A DNA stretch of 64,000 bases from Pseudorhodoplanes sp. (GTDB lineage Bacteria; Pseudomonadota; Alphaproteobacteria; Rhizobiales; Xanthobacteraceae). Position 1 is the stretch's first letter. Every line of letters begins with the position of its first letter. The DNA is taken from positions 60,144 through 124,143 of the forward strand of contig JABARS010000011.1 in assembly GCA_019187085.1 (NCBI GenBank), given 5' to 3'. The position numbers were made by a program, and so were the translations under genes. This document shows, piece after piece, positions 54,437 through 63,296 of the stretch. Under the pieces are notes generated by a model. The model was not told the DNA's origin and searched no databases. It was given only the letters and a program-made list of their open reading frames with translations.

Positions 54437-54459
54437 ATGGCCGGGACGAGCCCGGCCAT
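54437..54459. repeat. perfect 9-bp hairpin in a dispersed repeat
   Basis: ATGGCCGGG - ACGAG - CCCGGCCAT in the 164-bp gap between the hydrolase-like gene and fhs. Surrounding sequence (GCATCCCGCTCAGG, CTAAGCGGGATGG) is also palindromic. It is a repeat-type element without a U-run. Confidence 0.55.
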
Positions 54460-54491
54460 GACGAAGAAAAATCCTGCGATCGGGTCGCGCA

Positions 54492-55418
54492 TCAGGAGAA
54501 CCGCGCGCCCTTCTCGATTCCGGCCGCCGCCGCCCACTCGCCGGCGGCGACCTTGCCGGCATCGGCCTGCACGCGCGTGAGCTTGAAGCGGCCGTCGGCG
54601 CACACGACGGTGACGCCGTCGCTCGCCACCGCGACGACTTCGCCGATCTTGCCGCCGATACCTTTCGGATTGCGGGCCGGCATGGGCGTGGCTTCGAAAA
54701 TCTTCAACTTGACGCCGTTGATCGTCGCCCAAGCGCCGGGCGCCGGATTGCAGCCGCGAATCAGGCGGTCGATCTGCTCCCACGGCTTGCCGAAATCGAC
54801 GCGGGCGTTGTCCGGACCGCAGCGGCCTTCGTAAGTGGCCTTCGACTCGTCCTGCTTGATGCGCGGCGCCTTGCCGGCCTTCACGAGATCGACCGATTCC
54901 AGCATCGCCTCGACGCCCATCGGGAACAGGCGGTCGAAATAGACGGTGCCGAGCGTGTCCTTGTCGCTGATCGGCGTCTTCTTCTGCATCAGCACGTCAC
55001 CGGTATCGAGGCCATTGTCCGGCCAGAAGATCGAAAGCCCGGTCTCCTTCTCGCCCTTGATGATCGGCCAGTTGATCGCGCTCGCGCCGCGATAGGCCGG
55101 CAGCAGCGAGGGGTGATACTGGATCGAGCCGTGGGTCGGGATGTTGAGGAAGTCCTCAGGCACGAACAGCGTGACGAACGCCATCACCTGCAGGTCGGGC
55201 TTGAGCGCCTTGAACTCGGCCCACACTTCCGGCTTCTTGTAGGACTCGGGCTGATGGACCGGCAGGCCGGCGGCGAGCGCGGCTTCCTTCAGCGGGTCGG
55301 CCTTGGCGCCCGGCTTTTCCGGCGCGACATAGACCGCGATCACATTCTCGCCGCGCTTGAGCAATGCCTCGAGCACCGCCTTGCCGAACGCCTGCTGGCC
55401 GTGAACCACGATACGCAT
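54492..55418 (-). CDS. formyltransferase-domain protein, 10-formyl-THF hydrolase-like
   Basis: 308 residues. The formyltransferase fold of methionyl-tRNA formyltransferase and of the N-terminal domain of 10-formyl-THF dehydrogenase: HGSIQYHPSLLPAYRGASAI with catalytic His102, and LDTGD with Asp138. The block GASAINWPIIKGEKETGLSI, then FWPDNGLDTGD, is closer to the 10-formyl-THF dehydrogenase hydrolase domain than to Fmt. No aldehyde dehydrogenase domain or carrier domain follows. Likely reaction: 10-formyl-THF to THF and formate, or formyl transfer. It sits between frc and fhs in the same direction. Fmt activity is an alternative. Confidence 0.82.
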   Translation of the reverse strand: MRIVVHGQQAFGKAVLEALLKRGENVIAVYVAPEKPGAKADPLKEAALAAGLPVHQPESYKKPEVWAEFKALKPDLQVMAFVTLFVPEDFLNIPTHGSIQYHPSLLPAYRGASAINWPIIKGEKETGLSIFWPDNGLDTGDVLMQKKTPISDKDTLGTVYFDRLFPMGVEAMLESVDLVKAGKAPRIKQDESKATYEGRCGPDNARVDFGKPWEQIDRLIRGCNPAPGAWATINGVKLKIFEATPMPARNPKGIGGKIGEVVAVASDGVTVVCADGRFKLTRVQADAGKVAAGEWAAAAGIEKGARFS

Positions 55419-55439
55419 AATGAGATTCTCCCCCTGTCA

Positions 55440-55603
55440 CTTTTCTTCACCTCTCCCCGCCGGGCGGGGGAAGGTCGCCTTCCGAGCGGAGCGAGGAAGT
55501 CGGGTTAAGGGGGAATAGACACCATGCAATGCGGTGAGCCCCCCTCACCCGCCTCGCGCCTGTCGGCGCTCGGCACCCTCTCCCCGCAAACGGGGAGACG
55601 GAA
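55440..55603. repeat. intergenic repeat cluster between frc and the hydrolase-like gene
   Basis: The whole gap is repeat sequence: CACCTCTCCCCGCCGGGCGG...GGAAGGTCGCC, GAGCGAGGAAGTCGGGTTAAGGGGG, then CCCCCCTCACCCGCCTCG and CACCCTCTCCCCGCAAACGG. The two halves are roughly inverted copies. Related CTCTCCCC hairpin at 1640-1663. Confidence 0.65.
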
Positions 55604-55604
55604 A

Positions 55605-57080
55605 TCACGCCGCCTTGTCTTCCTTGCCCGCGGCCGACAGCGCGCCCGAGCCCTTGATCTTCTCCACCTCGGTCTTGCTGAAGCCGAGCACCTTGGCGAG
55701 GATTTCGTCGGTGTGCTCGCCGAGCAGCGGCGAGCGCTTCACCTCCGAAATCGAGTCCGACAGCTTGATCGGATTGCCGACGGTCAGGTACTTGCCGCGC
55801 ACCGGATGATCGACCTCGACCACGGTGCCGGTTTCGCGCAGCGAGGGCTCCTCGGCGATTTCCTTCATCGACAGGATCGGTCCGACCGGAATGTCGACCT
55901 CGTTGCAGATGTTCATGACCTCGAACTTGGTCTTGGTCATGGTCCAGCTTTCGATGCGATCGAAAATCTGCTTGAGCTTGGGCAGCCGCGCCTTCGGCGT
56001 TGCGTATTCGGGATCGGTCTTCCAGGCCGGCTCGCCGATCACGTCGCAGATCGCGCCCCAGACCGGGGCCTGGGTGATGAAATAGATGTAGGCGTTGGGA
56101 TCGGTCTCCCAGCCCTTGCACTTGAGGATCCAGCCCGGCTGGCCGCCGCCCGAATCGTTGCCGGCGCGCGGCACCGTGTCGCCGAACGGGATATTCTGGC
56201 CGTACTGGCTGTATTCGGTGAGCGGGCCGGCCTTGAGGCGCTGCTGGTCGCGCAGCTTGACGCGGCAAAGATTGAGCACGCCGTCCTGCATGGCGGCGAG
56301 CACCTTCTGGCCGCGACCGGTGCGGCCCCGCTGGTAGAGCGCGGCCACGATGCCGAGCGCCAGATGCAGGCCGGTGCCGCTGTCGCCGATCTGCGCGCCG
56401 GTGACGAGCGGCGGACCCTCGCGGAAGCCGGTGGTCGAGGCGGCGCCGCCTGCGCACTGTGCGACGTTCTCGTAGACCTTGCAGTCCTCGTAGGGCCCGG
56501 GGCCGAAGCCCTTGACCGAGGCCACGATCATGCGCGGGTTGAGCTTGTGGATGTGCTCCCAGGTCAGCCCCATGCGGTCAAGCGCGCCGGGGGCGAAATT
56601 CTCCACCAGCACGTCGCACGCCTTGATCAGCTCGTTGAGCACCCGCTTGCCTTCCGGGTGCTTGGAATCGATCGTGATCGAGCGCTTGTTGTGGTTGAGC
56701 ATGGTGAAATAGAGCGAGTCAGCGCCCTTCACGTCCACGAGCTGGCCGCGCGTGATGTCGCCGACGCCCGGGCGCTCGACCTTGATCACGTCGGCGCCGA
56801 ACCAGGCCAGAAGCTGCGTGCAGGTCGGGCCCGACTGCACATGCGTGAAATCGAGGATGCGCACGCCGTCGAGCGCCTTGCCGTCCCTGCCGAACGGCTT
56901 CTTCGAGGGCGGCGGCAGCAGCGACCTTGCGCCGTTTTTCCTGGACGTTCCCCTGGACGCCCCCTTGTGCTTCAGCGTCACGACCTTCACCGGCGACCGC
57001 TTGGCGGCAGCTTTCTTTGCCGCCGGTTTAGCCCGACGGAATGCTTTTCTTGCCGGCTTCGACTTCGCTTTCTTCGCCAT
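55605..57080 (-). CDS. frc: formyl-CoA:oxalate CoA-transferase (Frc) with a basic N-terminal extension
   Basis: 491 residues. The core from residue ~69 ([22 protein letters not shown]) follows Oxalobacter Frc closely: [62 protein letters not shown] with Asp233 at the position of the catalytic Asp, and [24 protein letters not shown]. It makes oxalyl-CoA from formyl-CoA and oxalate. Residues 1-67 are an added Lys/Arg/Ala/Pro-rich tail ([17 protein letters not shown]) like bacterial histone-H1-type tails. ATG 57080 has GGAGAG upstream; starts further out fall in a repeat. If the tail is not translated, no good internal start is seen before the core. Confidence 0.93.
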   Translation of the reverse strand: MAKKAKSKPARKAFRRAKPAAKKAAAKRSPVKVVTLKHKGASRGTSRKNGARSLLPPPSKKPFGRDGKALDGVRILDFTHVQSGPTCTQLLAWFGADVIKVERPGVGDITRGQLVDVKGADSLYFTMLNHNKRSITIDSKHPEGKRVLNELIKACDVLVENFAPGALDRMGLTWEHIHKLNPRMIVASVKGFGPGPYEDCKVYENVAQCAGGAASTTGFREGPPLVTGAQIGDSGTGLHLALGIVAALYQRGRTGRGQKVLAAMQDGVLNLCRVKLRDQQRLKAGPLTEYSQYGQNIPFGDTVPRAGNDSGGGQPGWILKCKGWETDPNAYIYFITQAPVWGAICDVIGEPAWKTDPEYATPKARLPKLKQIFDRIESWTMTKTKFEVMNICNEVDIPVGPILSMKEIAEEPSLRETGTVVEVDHPVRGKYLTVGNPIKLSDSISEVKRSPLLGEHTDEILAKVLGFSKTEVEKIKGSGALSAAGKEDKAA

Positions 57081-57095
57081 CTTTCTCTCCATCTT

Positions 57096-57175
57096 CCGCT
57101 CATGCCCGCGCAGACGGGCATCCAGAAACATTTCGCTCGGTCGTTCTGGATCCCCGCTTTCGCGGGGACGAGCGG
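57096..57175. repeat. dispersed inverted-repeat element, second copy
   Basis: CCGCTC at 57096 and GAGCGG at 57170-57175 bracket inner arms ATGCCCGCG...CGGGCATCCAG and CTGGATCCCCGC...CGCGGGGACG. Same design as 34316-34378. It lies between oxc and frc and stops 15 bases before the frc start codon. Confidence 0.7.
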
Positions 57176-57212
57176 ATCAATTGCTTCCTTGTCCTGTTTC
57201 GGGCGCAGCAGC

Positions 57213-58949
57213 CTATTTCTTCTTCAGCACGCTTTGCGGATTGAGGTTGCCGATGCGCCCGGATTCGGAGCCGGCCGCGGGATCGATCACCGCGTTGATC
57301 AGCGTCGGCTTGCCGGAATCCATCGCCTCGTTGACCGCGCGCCTGAGCTCGTCGGGCGTCGTCGCGTTGACGCCGACGCCGCCGAACGCCTCCATCATCT
57401 TGTCGTAGCGCGAGCCCTTGACGAACACGGTCGTCGCCGGGTCGCTGCCGGCGGGATTGACGTCGGTACCGCGATAGATGCCGTCGTTGTTGAAGATCAC
57501 GACGCAGACCGGCAGCTGATAGCGGCAGATCGTCTCCACCTCCATGCCCGAGAAGCCGAAGGCGGAATCGCCCTCGACCGCGAGCACGCCCTTGCCGGTC
57601 TCGATCGCGGCGGCGATCGCATAGCCCATGCCGATGCCCATGACGCCCCAGGTGCCGACGTCGAGGCGCTTGCGCGGCCGGTACATGTCGATGGCACCGC
57701 GCGCCAGATCGAGCGCGTTGGCGCCTTCGTTCACCAGGATCGCATCCGGGCGCTCCTTGACGACGTTGCGCAGCACGCCGAGCGCGCCGTAATAATCCAT
57801 CGGCACCGCATTGCTCATGAAGCGCGGCGCCATTTTGGCAACGTTATCCTCGCGCTTCTTCGTCACCGCGCCGGTCCAGTCGGCCGGCGGCTTCGGCCAC
57901 TTGCCGCCCATGCCTTCGAGCAGCGCATTGACGCACGAGCCGATATCGCCGACCAGGGGCGCCACGATCTCGACGTTGGAATCCATCTCCTTCGGCTCGA
58001 TATCGAGCTGGATGAACTTCCTGGGCGCCTCGCCCCAGGTCTTGCCCTTGCCGTGCGACAGAAGCCAGTTGAGCCGCGCGCCGATCAGGAGCACGACGTC
58101 GGACTCCTTGAGCACGGTCGAGCGCGCCGCACCCGCGCATTGCGGATGGTTGTCCGGCAAGAGGCCCTTGGCCATGCTCATCGGCAGGAACGGTGCGCCG
58201 CTCTTCTCGACGAAGGTGCGGATCGCGTCGTCGGCCTGCGCGTAGGCCGCGCCCTTGCCCAGAATGATCAGCGGACGCTTGGCCGACTTGAACACGTCGA
58301 GCGCGCGCTTGACCGCGTCGGGCGCGGGGATCTGGGCGGGTGCGGCATCGATCACCTTCACCAGCGACTTGCGGCCGGCCTCCGCATTCATCACCTGGCC
58401 GAACAGCTTGGCGGGCAGATCGAGATAGACGCCGCCGGGCCGGCCGGAGACGGCGGCGCGGATCGCGCGCGCAAAGCCGATGCCGATGTCCTGCGCATGC
58501 AGCACGCGGTAGGCGGCCTTGCACAGCGGCTTGGCGATCGCGAGCTGGTCCATCTCCTCATAGTCGCCCTGCTGCAGGTCGACGATCTCGCGCTCCGAGG
58601 AGCCCGAAATCAGGATCATCGGAAAACAATTGGTCGTTGCGTGCGCGAGCGCGGTCAGCCCGTTCAGGAAGCCGGGCGCCGACACGGTGAGGCACACGCC
58701 GGGCTTCCTGGTCAGGAAGCCGGCGATGGCGGCGGCATAGCCGGCATTCTGCTCGTGGCGGAACGAGATGACGCGGATGCCCGCGGCCTGCGCCATGCGG
58801 CCGAGATCGGTCACCGGAATGCCCGGCACGCCGTAGATCGTGTTGATGCCGTTGAGCTTGAGCGCGTCGATGACGAGGTGAAAGCCGTCCGTCAGATCCT
58901 GCTCTGCCTTCGGATCGGCAGGTGTCTTCGCAACCGCTGCTTCAGCCAT
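57213..58949 (-). CDS. oxc: oxalyl-CoA decarboxylase
   Basis: 578-residue ThDP enzyme. Glu66 in [17 protein letters not shown] activates thiamine diphosphate; [20 protein letters not shown] around residue 460, continuing to the NNDGIYRG, is the ThDP/Mg2+ motif. [20 protein letters not shown] and NYFPM-like [17 protein letters not shown] match oxalyl-CoA decarboxylase rather than acetolactate synthase. It converts oxalyl-CoA to formyl-CoA and CO2. ATG 58949 has GGGAGG upstream. It follows gntR by 26 bp and precedes frc by 132 bp (with the repeat). Confidence 0.95.
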   Translation of the reverse strand: MAEAAVAKTPADPKAEQDLTDGFHLVIDALKLNGINTIYGVPGIPVTDLGRMAQAAGIRVISFRHEQNAGYAAAIAGFLTRKPGVCLTVSAPGFLNGLTALAHATTNCFPMILISGSSEREIVDLQQGDYEEMDQLAIAKPLCKAAYRVLHAQDIGIGFARAIRAAVSGRPGGVYLDLPAKLFGQVMNAEAGRKSLVKVIDAAPAQIPAPDAVKRALDVFKSAKRPLIILGKGAAYAQADDAIRTFVEKSGAPFLPMSMAKGLLPDNHPQCAGAARSTVLKESDVVLLIGARLNWLLSHGKGKTWGEAPRKFIQLDIEPKEMDSNVEIVAPLVGDIGSCVNALLEGMGGKWPKPPADWTGAVTKKREDNVAKMAPRFMSNAVPMDYYGALGVLRNVVKERPDAILVNEGANALDLARGAIDMYRPRKRLDVGTWGVMGIGMGYAIAAAIETGKGVLAVEGDSAFGFSGMEVETICRYQLPVCVVIFNNDGIYRGTDVNPAGSDPATTVFVKGSRYDKMMEAFGGVGVNATTPDELRRAVNEAMDSGKPTLINAVIDPAAGSESGRIGNLNPQSVLKKK

Positions 58950-58975
58950 CGTGGCCTCCCGGAAACTTGAATCTG

Positions 58976-59728
58976 TCAATCGAGATAATCGGCATAGCGC
59001 GCCACGTGGTCGGCAAGGCCGAGCGCATGATCGCGCACGAGGGTCTCGGCGCGCGCGATGTCGCGCGCTTCCAGCGCCTCGATGATGTTCATGTGGTCGC
59101 GGATCGACTTGTCGGCGCGGTTCTTCTCGCCGATCGTCTTGCGCCGGATCATGCGCATGTGCGTGAACAGGTTCTCCGCAAGATCGAGCAGCACGGTGTT
59201 CTCGCTCATGCGGATGATGGTCTGGTGGAATTCGATATTAACCTCGGAATATTCGTCGAGGTGGGCGCGCAGCTGGCCGCCGTCGAAGGTCGCGAACATC
59301 TTGCGCAGGCGCAGGATGTCGTCGTCCTTGGCGTTCTGCGTGATCAGGCGCGCCGCCATGCTTTCGAGTGCCGCCCAGGCAGTGATGAGCTGGATGACCT
59401 CTTCCTTGGTCTTGCGCACGACGTAGACGCCGCGGCGCGGGACGGAGCGCACAAAGCCCTCGCGCTCGAGCTGCGCCATGGCCTCGCGGACCGGGGTACG
59501 GCTGATGCCGAAATCCTGCGCGAGCTGGCGCTCGTCGAGCCGGATGTCGTTGCGGCTGCGATAGATGTCCATCGAGATGATGACGCTCTTGAGCGCCGCG
59601 TAGGCCTTGTTCTTGAAACTGAACGAGGTGTCGATCGGCTGGATCGCGAGACGGGCCACCGTCTCGGTTCCAGCCTTTTCCTGCCCGGCGGCGGCGGCGC
59701 CGCCCGATCTGGGATTATTCGTCATCAT
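58976..59728 (-). CDS. GntR-family (FCD) transcriptional regulator
   Basis: 250 residues. Winged HTH at ~40-100 ([51 protein letters not shown]) and an all-helical FCD effector domain ([15 protein letters not shown] ... [12 protein letters not shown] ... [23 protein letters not shown]) with the Asp/His metal-binding pattern typical of organic-acid sensors. It lies immediately before oxc and after tctA in the same direction, so it probably controls the oxalate genes in response to oxalate or oxalyl-/formyl-CoA (inference). A palindrome 18 bp upstream suggests autoregulation. Confidence 0.9.
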   Translation of the reverse strand: MMTNNPRSGGAAAAGQEKAGTETVARLAIQPIDTSFSFKNKAYAALKSVIISMDIYRSRNDIRLDERQLAQDFGISRTPVREAMAQLEREGFVRSVPRRGVYVVRKTKEEVIQLITAWAALESMAARLITQNAKDDDILRLRKMFATFDGGQLRAHLDEYSEVNIEFHQTIIRMSENTVLLDLAENLFTHMRMIRRKTIGEKNRADKSIRDHMNIIEALEARDIARAETLVRDHALGLADHVARYADYLD

Positions 59729-59745
59729 TCAGGACACCCGCGCTT

Positions 59746-59764
59746 CTGGTATACAATATTCCAG
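59746..59764. promoter_or_regulatory. candidate GntR operator before gntR-oxc
   Basis: CTGGTATACAATATTCCAG, an imperfect palindrome (CTGG-N-ATA...TAT-N-CCAG), in the 108-bp gap between tctA and gntR, 18 bp upstream of the gntR start. A partly similar GTATGCATAATA lies at 63129-63140 upstream of tctC. Confidence 0.55.
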
Positions 59765-59836
59765 AACCCTTCATCCTGCAAATAACCCGCTCCGGACGGG
59801 TTTTCTGGGCCGGCCGAAGCGGGCGGACGGTGGCCT

Positions 59837-61342
59837 TCAGGCCGCCGTCCGGGTCCGCAAGCGGGCCAGCCCGTTCGAGATCAATGGCCAGAACAGCGCG
59901 ATCAGACCGAGCGTCATGATCGTGGAGACGAGGGCGTTCGAGAAGAAGATCCCCAGTTTGCCCTGCGAGGCGAGCAGGGACTGGCGGAAATTCTCCTCGG
60001 CCTTGTCGCCTAGCACGATGGCCAGAACCATCGGCGCCAGCGGGTAATTGCACTTCTTGAGCAGGTATCCGAGCACGCCGAACACCATCATCAGCATGAC
60101 GTCGAACACCGAATTATGCACGGTGTAGGCGCCGATCGCGCAGATCACGAGAATGATCGGGGCGATGATGCTGAAGGGAATGCGCAGGATCGCGGCGAAC
60201 AGCGGCACGCAGGTCAGCACCACGATCAGGCCCACGATATTGCCGAGATACATCGAGGCGATCAGGCCCCAGACGAATTCCTTCTGCTCGACGAACAATA
60301 GCGGTCCGGGCTGCAGGCCCCAGATCAGGAGGCCGCCGAGCAGCACCGCGGCGGTGGGCGAACCCGGCACGCCGAGCGAGAGCATCGGCAGGAGCGCCGC
60401 GGTGCCCGCGGCATGGGCGGCGGTCTCCGGCGCGACTACGCCTTCGATCTCGCCCTTGCCGAAATTCGCGCCGTTCCTGGAGGTGCGCTTGGCGATGCCG
60501 TAGCTCATGAAGGAGGCCGGCGTCGCGCCGGCGGGCGACACGCCCATCCAGCATCCGATGATGCAGGAGCGCAGCGAGGTCATCCAGTAGCGCGGCAGCC
60601 GCTTCCAGGTCTCCCAGACGACCTTGGCATTGATGCCCGCCGACCGGCCCTTGAAGCTCAGCCCCTCTTCCATGGTGAGCAGGATTTCGCCGATGCCGAA
60701 CAGACCGATCACCGCGATCAGGAAGTCGAAGCCGTTGAGCAGCGATTCGAAGCCGAAGGTCAGGCGCAACTGGCCGGTGATGGAATCGAGGCCGACTGCG
60801 GCGAGCGCAAAGCCGACGAACATGGCGGCCACGGTCTTGAACGGCGGCTCCTTGCTCATGCCGACGAAACTGCAGAAGGCCAGGAAGTAGACGGAGAATT
60901 GCTCGGGCGGCCCGAAGCGCAGCGCGAAGCTCGCGACCAGCGGCGCGACGAGCGTGATCATGATGACGGCGAACAGCGCGCCGACGAACGAGGAGGTGAA
61001 CGCGGCCGTCAGCGCCTCGCCGGCCTGGCCCTTCTGCGCCATCGGATGGCCGTCGAATGTCGTGGCCACCGACCATGGTTCGCCCGGTATGTTGAACAGC
61101 ACCGAGGTGATCGCGCCGCCGAACAATGCGCCCCAATAGATGCAGGACAGCATGATGATCGCCGACGTCGGCGACATCGAGAAGGTCAGCGGCAAGAGGA
61201 TCGCCACGCCGTTGGCGCCGCCCAGGCCCGGCAGCACGCCGATGAGCACGCCGAGAATGATGCCGAGGAACATCACTCCGATGTTGAACGGCTGCATCGC
61301 GACGCCGAAGCCGTGGAACAGGCTGCTGAAATCTTCAATCAT
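59837..61342 (-). CDS. tctA: tripartite tricarboxylate transporter large permease TctA
   Basis: 501-residue membrane protein with about twelve helices. Family signatures: GILIGVLPGLGGANGVAILLPLTFSMSPTSAIIMLSCIYWGALFGGAITSVLFNIPGEPWS near the N-terminus and GVSPAGATPASFMSYGIAKRTSRN plus LSLGVPGSPTAAVLLGGLLIWGLQPGP in the middle. It is the ion-driven channel for the carboxylate delivered by TctC. Start ATG 61342. In a colinear tctCBA unit next to oxc/frc; oxalate is the likely cargo (inference). Confidence 0.93.
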   Translation of the reverse strand: MIEDFSSLFHGFGVAMQPFNIGVMFLGIILGVLIGVLPGLGGANGVAILLPLTFSMSPTSAIIMLSCIYWGALFGGAITSVLFNIPGEPWSVATTFDGHPMAQKGQAGEALTAAFTSSFVGALFAVIMITLVAPLVASFALRFGPPEQFSVYFLAFCSFVGMSKEPPFKTVAAMFVGFALAAVGLDSITGQLRLTFGFESLLNGFDFLIAVIGLFGIGEILLTMEEGLSFKGRSAGINAKVVWETWKRLPRYWMTSLRSCIIGCWMGVSPAGATPASFMSYGIAKRTSRNGANFGKGEIEGVVAPETAAHAAGTAALLPMLSLGVPGSPTAAVLLGGLLIWGLQPGPLLFVEQKEFVWGLIASMYLGNIVGLIVVLTCVPLFAAILRIPFSIIAPIILVICAIGAYTVHNSVFDVMLMMVFGVLGYLLKKCNYPLAPMVLAIVLGDKAEENFRQSLLASQGKLGIFFSNALVSTIMTLGLIALFWPLISNGLARLRTRTAA

Positions 61343-61390
61343 CTCTCACCCCAACGGAACGACGGTTCCGAGCCCCTCACGCGCAAACAC

Positions 61391-61897
61391 TTAGTATCCG
61401 AGCCAGGCTTCGATCGGCCCCTTGGGCAGCGGCACCAGAAACCAGCGCTCGAACACGATGAAGAAGGCCAGCGGCACCCCAATCGCGATCGGCAGGATCA
61501 GGCTCCAGGCATAATTGCCGAGGCGGCGCATGAAGAAGCCGATCAGCGCCGCGGAGGCGAAATAGATGCCGGTCCACGGAACGACGGCGACATAGATCGT
61601 GCTCGGAATGACCACCGCGAGGACCTGACGGATCTGCCCCCAGTCCGCGAACAGATCGCCGCGCGAGCGCTCCGTGCGCACCTGCACGACATTGACGATA
61701 CTGCAGACCAGGATGATCAGGCCGACATAGAAGGGAAAGAAGCCGGCCTTCGGTCCTTCGGCGCCCCAGCCGATGCCGGCCTTGATGCTGCCGGCGATGA
61801 CGATTAGCGCGAAGACCGCCATCCCGATTCCGACACCGGTTTCGACGGCCCGATGCGAAGGCCCGGCGCTGCCCGCGCCATGCGTATGGTCGCTCAT
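61391..61897 (-). CDS. tctB: tripartite tricarboxylate transporter small permease TctB
   Basis: 168 residues, four helices (GIGMAVFALIVIAGSIKAGIGWG, GFFPFYVGLIILVCSIVNVVQV, VLAVVIPSTIYVAVVPWTGIYFASAALIGFFM, ILPIAIGVPLAFFIVFERWFLVPLP). The ending LPKGPIEAWLGY is typical. ATG 61897. A longer frame upstream overlaps tctC in another phase and is not coding. It lies 48 bp before tctA. Confidence 0.9.
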   Translation of the reverse strand: MSDHTHGAGSAGPSHRAVETGVGIGMAVFALIVIAGSIKAGIGWGAEGPKAGFFPFYVGLIILVCSIVNVVQVRTERSRGDLFADWGQIRQVLAVVIPSTIYVAVVPWTGIYFASAALIGFFMRRLGNYAWSLILPIAIGVPLAFFIVFERWFLVPLPKGPIEAWLGY

Positions 61898-61968
61898 CAA
61901 ATCTGCTCCGAAGAAGGAAGTCGGCCGTCGGCGGCACCGCGGCCGCCGACGGTGAACCCGTTGCCGGT

Positions 61969-62982
61969 TCAGTTCGTGTGGAGGAAGCCGGCGTCCTTCA
62001 TGAGTTGCTGGTGACGCTTCTCTTCGTTGGCGACCCAGTCGGCATAATCCTTGCCGGTCATGACGGTCTGGTTGAAGGCCCCGTTCTCCATCAGGTCCTT
62101 CCATTCCGGCGTCTGGCGCACCTTGTTGAACAGATTGATGTAGTAATCGACCTGGTCCTTGGTCGCGCCCGGCGACATGAAGATGCCGCGCAGCATCAGA
62201 TATTCGATATCGAGGCCCTGCGACTTGCAGGTGGGAATGTCGGACCACGACATCGTCGCCGTGATTTTCGCCTTGTAAGGCATCGGCTTGGAGTCGAACA
62301 CGCAGAGCGGCCGCACCTTGTCGGCCTTCCAGTGCGAGACGGCTTCGTTCGGATTGTTGACCGTCGATTCGGCGTGGTTGCCCACGAGCTGCACCGCCAC
62401 CGCGCCGCCGCCGCGCTGCGGAATGTAGATGAACTTGGCGGCGGTCGCCTTCTGGAGCGCTTCGGTGATGATCTGGTCTTCCTGCTTCGAGCCGGTGCCG
62501 GACATCCGGAACGTCCCGTTCGCCGCCTTGGCCGCGTCGACGAATTCCTTGGCCGTCTTCCAGGGCTTCTCGGCATTCACCCAGAGCACGAACTCGTCGA
62601 GCGCGAGCATCGCGACCGGGGTCAGGTCTTTCCAGTTGAACGGAATGCCGGTGGCCATCGGCGTGGTGAACAGATTCGACAGCGTGATGATGATCTTGTG
62701 CGGATTGCCGGCCGAATTCTTGACGTCGAGGAAGCCTTCGCCGCCGGCGCCGCCCGACTTGTTGATGACCACCATCGGCTGGCTCATCAGATTGTGCTTG
62801 GTCACGATGCCCTGGATGGTGCGGGCCATGATGTCGGCGCCGCCGCCGGGACCGGCCGGGATAATGAATTCGACCGGACGAGAGGGCTCCCACGCGGCCG
62901 AAGCCGGCAGGGGAGCGAGGCTCGTCGCAGCCCACAGCGCCGCCACCGCGCCCAAGCCGACATGCTTTGGTGAACAGGTCAT
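61969..62982 (-). CDS. tctC: tripartite tricarboxylate transporter substrate-binding protein TctC
   Basis: 337 residues with a signal peptide (GLGAVAALWAATSLAPLPASA-A). Bug-family binding protein: PVEFIIPAGPGGGADIMARTIQGIV, VVINKSGGAGGEGFLDV, FRMSGTGSKQEDQIITEAL, IPQRGGGAVAVQLVGNHAESTVNNPNEA. It binds a carboxylate in the periplasm. First gene of the oxalate/C1 block; 71 bp before tctB. Confidence 0.93.
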   Translation of the reverse strand: MTCSPKHVGLGAVAALWAATSLAPLPASAAWEPSRPVEFIIPAGPGGGADIMARTIQGIVTKHNLMSQPMVVINKSGGAGGEGFLDVKNSAGNPHKIIITLSNLFTTPMATGIPFNWKDLTPVAMLALDEFVLWVNAEKPWKTAKEFVDAAKAANGTFRMSGTGSKQEDQIITEALQKATAAKFIYIPQRGGGAVAVQLVGNHAESTVNNPNEAVSHWKADKVRPLCVFDSKPMPYKAKITATMSWSDIPTCKSQGLDIEYLMLRGIFMSPGATKDQVDYYINLFNKVRQTPEWKDLMENGAFNQTVMTGKDYADWVANEEKRHQQLMKDAGFLHTN

Positions 62983-63296
62983 AAGCGTCTCTCCCTTTGG
63001 TGTTCAGGTGCCGGTCTTGGTGCCGGCTTCCGAGCTATAGCAGGCGGCAAAGAACGACCGCAGTTTTTATCGGTCTGTCCGCATGTTGCATGCGAAGCCC
63101 CCGTCCGCTGTGCCGCGAAGTGAAACGTGTATGCATAATAATGGCAAGCGACTTCTCTGAATTTTTTGAAAAAATCCATTTTGCAGCGCGATATGAATTC
63201 CAAGCGCGCGCTGGCGGCAGATGAAATTAACCTTGTGAGATTGACCCTTGCGAATACATGCGGTTTCGCAGATGCGAACTGAACGGCGCCGCGCGC
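62983..63296. other. promoter region of the tct-oxc block
   Basis: 314 bp, no gene. It contains GTATGCATAATA (63129-63140), partly similar to the gntR operator, and ATTTTTTGAAAAAAT (63161-63175), a palindrome with one unpaired centre base. Noticeably AT-rich between about 63120 and 63260, as expected for a promoter. Confidence 0.5.

Noticed and set aside
54437..54459. Terminator after the formyltransferase-domain gene
   Set aside because: The stem is perfect but no U-run follows on the minus strand, and the sequence looks like a dispersed repeat; transcription into fhs is likely to continue.
55524..58970. A plus-strand open frame of over 1100 codons antisense to frc and oxc
   Set aside because: It is the complement of two clearly functional genes in GC-rich DNA, has no domain-like sequence (His/Arg/Asp-rich low complexity) and no ribosome site. 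Similar long frames opposite liv, ior, dctM and fhs were dismissed for the same reason.
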